Shown here piece after piece: positions 17,046 to 24,383 of a stretch of DNA of 53,564 bases. The DNA comes from Pseudorhodobacter sp. PARRP1 (GTDB taxonomy: Bacteria > Pseudomonadota > Alphaproteobacteria > Rhodobacterales > Rhodobacteraceae): the NCBI GenBank assembly GCA_002256245.1, contig NKIU01000015.1:1-53564 (forward strand), given 5' to 3'. The translations under genes were made by a program, and so were the position numbers. A model generated the notes under the pieces. It made no database searches and had not been told where the DNA came from. It saw only the letters and a list, made by a program, of their open reading frames with translations. Numbering within the stretch: the stretch's first letter is position 1; each line of letters begins with the position of its first letter.

Positions 17046-20000
17046 TATTAGCTCCTTCACCGTCACTGGCGCTTTCAGTTCCTATGGCAAAATCTGCAAG
17101 GCGAAAAGGGATGAGCTGGCGTGGCTGATTTCGCGCGACAGCAAGCTGATTGTCTTCTAGCACCCTCTGCGCTTTCCGAATTCCTTCAAGCAAGTCAGAA
17201 GGGCTGTAGAAAAGCGGTGGATCGAACGCCACATCGTTTGGCTCCTCGCCATCGCGCCAGCCGAACAAATTTGGCGAGCGTTTGATCGCGCGAGTTTCAG
17301 CAGGCCGAGCGCCGAGACAAGCTTCAACTATCAAAGTCGTGGGCGATGAAATAGCGAGCGCCTCGAACCAACGGGAGCGCGGGAGACGGAAAACCAGTTC
17401 GTTTCCGCGCAAGTTCCAGATCCGGGGAGCTGAATGATTGTTGCGCAAGAGCCCAAGGAGCAAGCGTCCGACCGCACTCAGTCGGCGCTCCGCAGGTGGT
17501 ATCAAAATCCCCGTCTTGCTATTGATGGTGTAGCGATAGTCAATCAGTGACGACCGCGTGTCACGCAGTCGCACAGGGAGGACATCCTTGGCGTCTGCGC
17601 CTTCTTTGACGAGACGTCGCCATTCTTCCCAGCTCAATTCAGTCATCTCGCGCCGGCAACTGAACTTGGTGACCCATTTCTGAGGCAAGAGCACATTGTT
17701 GGGGTGAATGCGGTCAAGAATGGCCTCATCACCGCCAGCCGATGTCGCTTCCTCGAGTAACTGAGCGACGATTTCCAGTGCCGTCCATTCACCACGGCGT
17801 GGATCGAAGGGGCTGCAAGAATGGACGCTGTTTGTCCACTCCTCAATTGTTATCCAACCTAGCGGAGCAGATTCAAGCGAGCGCGCCGCACGGGTGAAGG
17901 CATTCTTGCTGGTGGCTTTTGCTGAAGCTCGCCTGCCCTTATCGTTCCCGATAACCTCACGCAGCCAACCCGAGTCGTTTTCCGGTAATGGATCGGTCGC
18001 AGCGAGCAGCTGCGCCCAACCGGCCTCGGATAGAAGCTCCGGATAGCGCCGAGCCGCCTGCCGGTCCCGCCCCAGATCGAAATCGAAATACGGTGCTAAA
18101 GCTGACCAAGCGGCCGATGGTGTGGCGTCGCTTCCTAGACTGTTTTCGGCCAAGTGGGCCCATACACCAGAAGTTCGGCCGGTCTCAGAAAGCCATTTTT
18201 GGGCAAGCATGCCTGGTGAAACCGAAACATATGCTTGCGAGAGATGTGCCAAACTCCACGCTAAATCTGCATATTCAGCCCGCAAAGCAAGCGTTTCGGC
18301 CGCCACTATCAGAGCCACCCCGAACTCTCTTCGACCTGCAGCGTGATACCAAGTCTCACGCTCTACGGATACCCGAAAGACTGCTGTATCGAGCCGAGAA
18401 ATATCCTCGAGGTGACTCACGGCGGCCTTGATATCGGATTGCAGTGTATCCAGCGAAGTAAGTCGGCGTGCCGTTGCGAATATCCCGCTTGCCATGATTT
18501 GAAGCGAGAGCGCTGCATAATAGTCAGCCCAGACAGGGTGGCCGTTATCTTTTGTCTCCTTAAGCCAATCTGAAATTTCCTTTAAACCTTGATGGCCCGT
18601 CACTCGGCAGTATTGGTGTATCCGATAGAAAAGTCGCGCCTTACCGGGATGCTCCCTCACCGATTGAAGGAGTAGTTCAAAACACCGCTTGAGCAAAGTC
18701 CGCTCACCTTTGTCGTGCCTCTCCACACAAGACTGGAGCCTTTGCTTGAGCTCTGACATTGTTTTTTCAAACTTCAGTAAATCATCCTCAGTTGCTTTTG
18801 GGGCTTGAGGCCGCCGCCCCTCGTGCGACGCCACTTCGCGCGCAGCTTCAACAAGGCCATCAGCCTCCTGCACGAGAACTGGCACAAGCGATGCGATTTG
18901 TCCCGCTGCAAAGGCAGCTCTCGTGTCAGGGCGGATTTCACGCTCCGGAATATCGGCAAGCAAAAGCCATTCAAGCATTCTTAGCCGCTCGGCTAGATCT
19001 TCATCGTCAAGTGTATGGATATCAGTTGCTGCTATAGCGGAAACTTGCGCCAAAGTTTTTGTCATCAGTCTCGTAGGGTTCTTGCCGTCCAAGCGAGTTT
19101 CTCGCATTGCCAGCATATAGGTATCTGCTCCCATTGCTTTAAGTTTGGCATGCGAACTTCCATTTTTTAGTTCCTTTATCACACTACTTAAAATGGGTGG
19201 ATCTGATTTTTCTGAATTGACCGCGGGCCCAATCGCCTTCGACTCGAGTAACTTCTCATACCAAACAATCCAATCGCAAAGTTTAGAAAAATCATGCGCG
19301 ATAAATGTATGGTCGTCGACGAAGCGGAAGTGGGCAATGTCACGGCACTCGTCAATTTTCTGAGCAACAAGTCGGTCAATCGGCAGCATGGCGACGTTGG
19401 CAAGAAAACCTGCGACGAATAAGCCAGTTGGAACCCCCTTGACTCCACCCTTAAGAAATGGTGGATCGACGTTCTCAAGCGCTGTTTCAGGCATGCCTGT
19501 CATGTCGATCTGGAAGTTTAACATGCCTTGAACAAGAGAAGCGATCTCCGGTTCCGCCATCGCCCCAGCGTCTGCGAGACCTTCCATAACAGCAGCGATG
19601 TTGAGAGAAGGATAGAATTGCTTTAGGTCAATTGACGCATGGTAAAGATCGGTTTTGTAGCTGGCGGGGTCCGATTGGGGCCAGAAACCAGGTTGAAAGT
19701 ATTGGAGTCGAGCGCGCTGAGCGCTGACGGCGGCTAGCTGGTCCGGTTCATCCATTTCCTCGGGCCGCAAGTTTCGCCTTAATACCATCATTCGGGCCGT
19801 CAGCGTCACATGGCGACGGAACAAGGGCCAACTGTGTTGGAATTTGCGATAGAGATGACCGCTCGCGTGTCGATACGGACCGATTTCAAGAGTCGAGCCA
19901 CTCGCTTCGTCTCTTTCATACCAAGCAGGTCGATATAAACGATTCCCGTAACTCCACGGCTCCATTCTGAGATCAAGCTCGGGGCCGAGCGCGTTGACAA

Positions 20001-20292
20001 GCGCAATCCATGCAATTTGATCTTCGATCGCAATATGAAAATACTGACGATTGATAGACTGCTGTTCCTCAGAGATCTTTTTAGGGCGAGGTAATGGGCG
20101 AATTTTTTTCAGGCGATATCTTCCTCGCTCGAATTGCCGATGAATGTCAAGCAAGCGATTTTCAAGATCGAGTTCGAAATCAGAAAATTCACCAGCATCA
20201 ATAAATCCATCGGCGGCTCGGTAGATATTCTTCGCTTTATTCCAGGCAAAGTTTAAATTCTCTTGCGAGAGAAGGCGCTTATAGACGCTCAT
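17038..20292 (-). CDS. Defence-type (UG/Abi-like) reverse transcriptase with long helical C-terminus
   Basis: In this 1084-residue protein the RT fold occupies about 60-420. Motif A is IDLKQFYPSLN (D222) and the motif B-like segment is KGVPTGLFVAGFLANVAMLPID (about 285-306). Motif C is FRFVDDHTF (F324-V-D-D327 instead of YADD), followed by NSEKSD. All three catalytic aspartates are present, so polymerase activity is plausible. The N-terminus (YKRLLSQENLNFAWNKAK) resembles the RT0 region of group II-derived RTs. From about 430 to 1084 the chain is mainly helical repeats with no maturase or nuclease motif, as in UG/Abi defence RTs. Its ATG overlaps the primase stop by 4 bp and its end overlaps the nitrilase start. 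A group II intron origin is ruled out by the absence of maturase features. The UG group cannot be fixed without alignment. Confidence 0.85.
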   Translation of the reverse strand: MSVYKRLLSQENLNFAWNKAKNIYRAADGFIDAGEFSDFELDLENRLLDIHRQFERGRYRLKKIRPLPRPKKISEEQQSINRQYFHIAIEDQIAWIALVNALGPELDLRMEPWSYGNRLYRPAWYERDEASGSTLEIGPYRHASGHLYRKFQHSWPLFRRHVTLTARMMVLRRNLRPEEMDEPDQLAAVSAQRARLQYFQPGFWPQSDPASYKTDLYHASIDLKQFYPSLNIAAVMEGLADAGAMAEPEIASLVQGMLNFQIDMTGMPETALENVDPPFLKGGVKGVPTGLFVAGFLANVAMLPIDRLVAQKIDECRDIAHFRFVDDHTFIAHDFSKLCDWIVWYEKLLESKAIGPAVNSEKSDPPILSSVIKELKNGSSHAKLKAMGADTYMLAMRETRLDGKNPTRLMTKTLAQVSAIAATDIHTLDDEDLAERLRMLEWLLLADIPEREIRPDTRAAFAAGQIASLVPVLVQEADGLVEAAREVASHEGRRPQAPKATEDDLLKFEKTMSELKQRLQSCVERHDKGERTLLKRCFELLLQSVREHPGKARLFYRIHQYCRVTGHQGLKEISDWLKETKDNGHPVWADYYAALSLQIMASGIFATARRLTSLDTLQSDIKAAVSHLEDISRLDTAVFRVSVERETWYHAAGRREFGVALIVAAETLALRAEYADLAWSLAHLSQAYVSVSPGMLAQKWLSETGRTSGVWAHLAENSLGSDATPSAAWSALAPYFDFDLGRDRQAARRYPELLSEAGWAQLLAATDPLPENDSGWLREVIGNDKGRRASAKATSKNAFTRAARSLESAPLGWITIEEWTNSVHSCSPFDPRRGEWTALEIVAQLLEEATSAGGDEAILDRIHPNNVLLPQKWVTKFSCRREMTELSWEEWRRLVKEGADAKDVLPVRLRDTRSSLIDYRYTINSKTGILIPPAERRLSAVGRLLLGLLRNNHSAPRIWNLRGNELVFRLPRSRWFEALAISSPTTLIVEACLGARPAETRAIKRSPNLFGWRDGEEPNDVAFDPPLFYSPSDLLEGIRKAQRVLEDNQLAVARNQPRQLIPFRLADFAIGTESASDGEGANNG

Positions 20293-21386
20293 ATTTTCGT
20301 GTTCCCCTGTCTGAGGAAATCGTTGACATCGTTTGAACCGTCACGGGGCGCGGACTTTCGCGTCGCTGCAACACCGAACCGCACCAATTCCTTCCGCAAG
20401 GATGATGCGCGCATTTCTCCTGGTTGATCCCAGTCTAGAAGGATATCGACTTGCTTGCCGCGCAGCAATATAATCTCAGCGTCCGAGAGCTTCGCTGAAA
20501 TACCAATTAAACCAAAAGCCTCACACCCCATTTGCGTTGCGGATAACACATCAATGGCACCCTCGCAAATCGCCACTCTCCTCACCGTTGGATTGATTAG
20601 GACATCTGAATTGTAGAGACGTCTGCGACGGTTGTTTAGATTTCGCCAACGGCTGCCTTTTTCGTCGTCGATAATAGTGCGTGCTTGAATATACACGATC
20701 ATCCCTACTTCGAAATATGGAAAAAGTAGCGCGCCTTGCGGGAAAACTGGCCAATAACTGTCGGGTGTAGATCGTTTGGACAGAAGGCCGCATGCCTCTA
20801 CACGTCCGTATCCGAACCTATGTATAAGTTCTCCGATCACTGAGGTGGTCGGCATCTGACCAATAGCAAAGCGAGCTATAATTTCAGGGGAAAGGCTGCG
20901 TCCCAGCAGATAGTCGGCACCGCTTTTCAACAATGGGGCTCGAGCAATGAGCTCACCGTATAAAGTGTGGTCAGGCGGTGTCTCAGCGGTGTCGATGAAC
21001 TGCCGGGGGCGTATTAAGGAAGTCCGGCACTGTTGATTGGGTGTTGATGGCATAGTCGCCCATCTGGAGCCTTCCATGCCGACTTTCGCGGCAAGCCACT
21101 TCTTTGCTTCAAGAAACGAGGTTCCTTGGTAGGCCATTACTAGGTCTATGGCGCCACCGTGCTTGTCGCAGCCGTAGCAGCGCCAACGGTTTACTTGCTT
21201 TTTAATTTCGAACGAAGGCGTGTCATCGTCATGGCTTGGGAAAGGGCATCGAGCCATGCCTTTCGTCGGTAGCTTGATACCGAGTAGATTGCCAACTTCG
21301 TGGACCGCTAAGGAATTAAGTGCCTGCGTGTCGTCTTTCATGCCCATGCACATTGCTAGACCATGATGATCGACCGCTGCAACCAT
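20289..21386 (-). CDS. DnaG-like primase: CHC2 zinc finger plus Toprim domain
   Basis: This 365-residue protein starts with a CHC2-type zinc finger (C47-x4-H52, then C70-x2-C73, in CPFPSH...WRCYGCDKHGG). It continues with a DnaG-like core and ends in a Toprim domain (VAICEGAIDVL with E275; ILLDWDQPGE with D318 and D320; then DGSNDVNDFL). It is shorter than DnaG (about 600) and lacks the helicase-binding C-terminus, so a phage/plasmid-type primase is the best comparison. The stop overlaps the RT start as ATGA, strong evidence for joint function. It may make a primer for the RT. The start is uncertain: ATGs at 21353, 21347 and 21341 are alternatives and none has a good ribosome site. Confidence 0.85.
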   Translation of the reverse strand: MVAAVDHHGLAMCMGMKDDTQALNSLAVHEVGNLLGIKLPTKGMARCPFPSHDDDTPSFEIKKQVNRWRCYGCDKHGGAIDLVMAYQGTSFLEAKKWLAAKVGMEGSRWATMPSTPNQQCRTSLIRPRQFIDTAETPPDHTLYGELIARAPLLKSGADYLLGRSLSPEIIARFAIGQMPTTSVIGELIHRFGYGRVEACGLLSKRSTPDSYWPVFPQGALLFPYFEVGMIVYIQARTIIDDEKGSRWRNLNNRRRRLYNSDVLINPTVRRVAICEGAIDVLSATQMGCEAFGLIGISAKLSDAEIILLRGKQVDILLDWDQPGEMRASSLRKELVRFGVAATRKSAPRDGSNDVNDFLRQGNTKI

Positions 21387-21520
21387 TGATCGGTCAACAA
21401 CGGCGTTTATCGTGGCGTGAGTTCACTTTGTTCTGGCTACGCGCTTGTCTGCTCACAAAAGACTGTGCTCGCGTAAGCTTCCAATGCCAATGGATGGTTC
21501 TTCTTCAAAAGCAACACCAG
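21387..21520. other. 134-bp spacer inside the exonuclease-primase-RT-nitrilase cluster
   Basis: This is the only real gap in an otherwise overlapping cluster, and no open frame bridges it. Several DRT systems use a small RNA encoded beside the RT as template, so this spacer is a natural place to look. I see no strong hairpin or clear promoter boxes in it. It may simply be the promoter of the primase-RT-nitrilase transcript. Confidence 0.3.
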
Positions 21521-22903
21521 CTAACCGCGACCAGTCACGCTCAACACCTGCCGAATGAACTCGTCAATCTCATCAAGCAGCGCATTCTCAGCGCCAAGCT
21601 GTGACCGCAGTTCGGTTATGGCCCGCTTGGCTGAGGCTATGGTCGTCCACTCTGCCTCCGGCACATCCGCAGTCCAACGTTCGCGCAGGAATGCCTTAAA
21701 ACTCTCTGCTTCTTCCGCGGTCATGATTTCGGGCGCATGGAAGGCTATCAGCCTTCGTCCTAGCTGGCGCAGACGAACATCGGTCAGCAGATCAACGACT
21801 TCCCGGCGCCGGGGCCAGTCGGCAAGCTGGAACTCGGCCAGCAATTCACGATCAGCCTTGGCATAGAACCCGCTATATATGCGCTTTTCAACTGATTGCG
21901 GCGGCACAGCCGGCTCCGCGTTGTAGCGCGCGGCGATTGCCTTGCCAATCCGAGCGCGGAAAGCAGGGTTGGCTTCGATTAAGGCTGCTTTGCGCAGATG
22001 GTTAAAGTCTGGATTGGTGATCGGAAAGAGAGAGGGGCTTTTGTTGATCGAGATGCTTCGGATGATTTGGGGCGCTCCATATACCGCTTGGAACAGTGCC
22101 GCGTCGTCGGCCAACATCAAGGCTTCTGGGTCGCCCGCCTCCAGATCAAAAAAGGCTGCTTGGTTCGGGTTTCGAGCAGCCGTGCCACAGAAGCATCCAA
22201 CATAGGAGCGCGGCGAGCCGCCACCGAAGCGAAGCACTAGCTCAAGCGGGCGGAAAGTTTCCAAAGTCGCAGTGACGTTCTGCTTGTCGCGGTTTTGCAG
22301 GATAGCCGACCACAGCGCGGTATCGCCGTTGGCGATGATGCGCGCGATATGGATCGTGGCCTCGACATCGCCAAGCGCATCATGAGCATTGTGAGCGTTG
22401 AAGCCGTTTGCAGGGGCAAGTCGATCCAGCTTGAAGGTAGTGCGCCCGGTATCGTCGGTCGGCCAATTCATCAAACCGGGATTGCGACACCACACAGCAT
22501 AGACAGCGGTCAGGATGTCGAGCCGGGTGTTACCATTCAACTGCGTTGCATATATGTTGGGCTGCAGGTTCTGGTAAAACGCCTGACGCAGCACCTCCTC
22601 ATCAAAACGGATGGTGTTGAAGCCCACCCATGTCGCAGGCGCCCAAAGTTCGGTCAGCTCCATAATGGCCTGTGTGAATTCGAACAACGACGGCAGCTTG
22701 GGGTCAACCAGCTGCGCGGGTGTGATGCCGGTGACAATCAGCGCCTTCGGGGACGGGATGATATGTGTCGCGATCCGGCAGCGAAAGTTGACGCGCTCGA
22801 GCTCGGCAAAATTGTCATCTGTGCGGATCGCTGCAAACTGCAGCGGCTGATCAAAAGCGGGGGACATCCCGGTGGTCTCAAGATCGTAAAAGACAAATGC
22901 CAT
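21521..22903 (-). CDS. Exonuclease I-like (SbcB-type) DEDDh 3'-5' exonuclease
   Basis: This 460-residue protein has a DnaQ-like exonuclease domain with acidic residues D7 and E9 (FYDLETTG), D101 (NTIRFDEEVL), H174 and D179 (NAHDALGDVEAT). It is followed by the extended region typical of E. coli exonuclease I (475 residues), which degrades single-stranded DNA from 3' ends. It reads in the same direction as the primase-RT-nitrilase genes, 134 bp ahead of them. It may be part of that system, for example trimming RT product, or an independent defence gene. A 1-bp stop/start overlap (TGATG) links it to an upstream truncated frame. Chromosomal sbcB is uncommon in this group, which favours an island origin. 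Confidence 0.85.
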   Translation of the reverse strand: MAFVFYDLETTGMSPAFDQPLQFAAIRTDDNFAELERVNFRCRIATHIIPSPKALIVTGITPAQLVDPKLPSLFEFTQAIMELTELWAPATWVGFNTIRFDEEVLRQAFYQNLQPNIYATQLNGNTRLDILTAVYAVWCRNPGLMNWPTDDTGRTTFKLDRLAPANGFNAHNAHDALGDVEATIHIARIIANGDTALWSAILQNRDKQNVTATLETFRPLELVLRFGGGSPRSYVGCFCGTAARNPNQAAFFDLEAGDPEALMLADDAALFQAVYGAPQIIRSISINKSPSLFPITNPDFNHLRKAALIEANPAFRARIGKAIAARYNAEPAVPPQSVEKRIYSGFYAKADRELLAEFQLADWPRRREVVDLLTDVRLRQLGRRLIAFHAPEIMTAEEAESFKAFLRERWTADVPEAEWTTIASAKRAITELRSQLGAENALLDEIDEFIRQVLSVTGRG

Positions 22904-23097
22904 CAGACGGGCCTTTCGAACAAATATGTTTCATTCACCTCGTCACTGGATGCGCGCGCAACGTCATATGGTCCACTCCGCCCCATTACAGCGTAAATCA
23001 ATGTTTTGGCATAATCACCAGTAGCTGTCGCTTTATCAACGACTTCTGGCTCGTTCCGTCCCCCAATAATACCGAAATCGTTCTGGCTAAACGTTGA
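22903..23097 (-). pseudogene. Possible 3' remnant of a gene upstream of the exonuclease
   Basis: A frame of 64 codons closes exactly at the exonuclease start (TGATG overlap), as real operon partners do. It reads ...NDFGIIGGRNEPEVVDKATATGD and ends NETYLFERPV. It has no credible start: an in-frame stop lies at 23098-23100 and the first ATG leaves only 27 residues. The composition looks coding. I read it as the C-terminal scrap of a gene whose front was lost, perhaps when the region next to the IS66 copy was rearranged. I do not recognise the protein. Confidence 0.35.
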
Positions 23098-23485
23098 TCA
23101 GCTGCTTTTGTAATAGCGCTCAAACGACAATGCCACGCGGCCATCAGCCTACTTTCCGCCCCTCAGAAACACCTCTCGCCCACCCCGCCGCGCACTGCTT
23201 GAGTGACCGCTTGCCCAGTTTCGCTGCGGCTGCCACGCCGCACCGCCATCAGACCGCTTTCCGCCCTTAGCGTCGATGATGTCGTTCAGCGAGGTCAAAT
23301 GGCGCAAGAAAACTCAGGTAGATTACGTCGGTTGCGCGTCCCCGCAACCAATACTAATAGTTACTGTCGAGTTCAGGCTGCTCGCGCAGTGCAGGGTGGG
23401 ATGATTGCTCGCGACAGTGCGAAACAGTGCGCAAATCCTGTTTACGCAACCATAGATTCTACATTTTGCGTATCTCCCGTTCGCG
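23098..23485. other. Non-coding stretch left of the IS66 element
   Basis: No frame with a ribosome site is seen on either strand. There are two degenerate copies of a phrase like GCCATCAG...CTTTCCGCCC (near 23141 and 23245), which look like decayed intergenic repeats. This may be debris of the gene whose 3' remnant precedes the exonuclease. Confidence 0.3.
23478..23485 (+). repeat. Target-site duplication, left copy (CGTTCGCG)
   Basis: These eight bases immediately before the left inverted repeat are identical to the eight after the right end; 8 bp is the standard duplication length of IS66. Confidence 0.9.
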
Positions 23486-23593
23486 GTAAGCGGTGCGCCG
23501 CCCCCACCTTCTGCCTGACCATTTGATCTGCGATTGGGTTGCCCATGGAGTTTTTCATGGGAGGCGTGATTGGGAGTGCATCGGGAGCACCAT

Positions 23594-23965
23594 TTGAAGT
23601 CCGTTAGCCGGATAGAGGTTTTGGCGGGACCATCTGGCAAGCGGCGCTGGTCGGACGCGATGAAGGGCCGGGTTGTCGCGGAGTCTTTGGTGACGGGCGT
23701 CAGCGTCAGGTCTGTTGCGGAGCGGCATGGGCTGAAGCCCAATCATTTGTCGTCCTGGCGCGGGCTTGCGAGGGCGGGCAAACTGGTGGTTCCGGATTTT
23801 GCCGGCGCGAATTTTGCAGCGGTTGTGATTGCGGACCTATTGCCGCCACCGGCGGCGCAGGATCGGATCGAGCTGGTTGTTGGCGGCGTTATCTTGCGGA
23901 TGGATGCGTCGACACCGCCTGCTCGGATTGCGGCACTTGTTGCGGCGTTGCAGGCAGGCTTGTGA
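23594..23965 (+). CDS. tnpA: IS66 accessory protein TnpA (OrfA)
   Basis: This protein of about 123 residues has an N-terminal helix-turn-helix of the transposase-8 type (RRWSDAMKGRVVAESLVTG, then VAERHGLKPNHLSSWR), as in IS66 OrfA. It is required for transposition in the family, though its exact role is unclear. I favour the TTG at 23594 because CGGGAG lies 6 bp before it; another TTG is in frame at 23570. Its end overlaps the tnpB start (GTGA), so the genes are translationally coupled. Confidence 0.85.
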   Translation: MKSVSRIEVLAGPSGKRRWSDAMKGRVVAESLVTGVSVRSVAERHGLKPNHLSSWRGLARAGKLVVPDFAGANFAAVVIADLLPPPAAQDRIELVVGGVILRMDASTPPARIAALVAALQAGL

Positions 23966-24315
23966 TCTTCCCGTCGAACCGGGTGCGGATCATGGTGGCG
24001 ACCAAGCCGATCGACTTCCGCAAGGGTCATGACGGGCTGGCGGCACTGGTGAAGAATGAACTGCACAAGGATCCGTTCACCGGCACGGTTTTTGTGTTCC
24101 GGTCGCGCAGGGCGGATCGGCTGAAGTTACTTTACTGGGACGGCACCGTGTTGGTGATGGCCTATAAACGGCTGGAGGAACACACATTTACCTGGCCCGC
24201 GATCAAGGACGGGGTGATGAGCCTCGGCCATGCCCAGTTCGAGGCGCTGTTCTCGGGCCTTGATTGGCGACGGGTTCGGGCGGTTGAAGCACGGGCGCCA
24301 ATGGCGGTGGAATAG
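23962..24315 (+). CDS. tnpB: IS66 accessory protein TnpB (OrfB)
   Basis: This 117-residue protein carries the hallmark IS66 Orf2 motifs: VRIMVATKPIDFRKGHDGLA near the start, FVFRSRRADRLKLLYWDG in the middle, and a C-terminal FSGLDWRRV. It starts with GTG in a 4-bp overlap with tnpA. It is unrelated to the RNA-guided TnpB of IS200/IS605 despite the shared name. The full length is intact. Confidence 0.92.
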   Translation: MIFPSNRVRIMVATKPIDFRKGHDGLAALVKNELHKDPFTGTVFVFRSRRADRLKLLYWDGTVLVMAYKRLEEHTFTWPAIKDGVMSLGHAQFEALFSGLDWRRVRAVEARAPMAVE

Positions 24316-24383
24316 CTGCAGCAAGATGACTCGGCAGGTGGTTTTGGCGGGCGGCCAACTGTGGATTTTGCTATGGTTTGGCC

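Noticed and set aside
17038-20292. Group II intron maturase
   Set aside because: No maturase X domain or HNH endonuclease, no intron ends nearby, and the gene is embedded in an overlapping operon.
23962-24315. RNA-guided TnpB nuclease
   Set aside because: The name is shared, but the protein is the 117-residue IS66 Orf2 product without RuvC or zinc-finger motifs.
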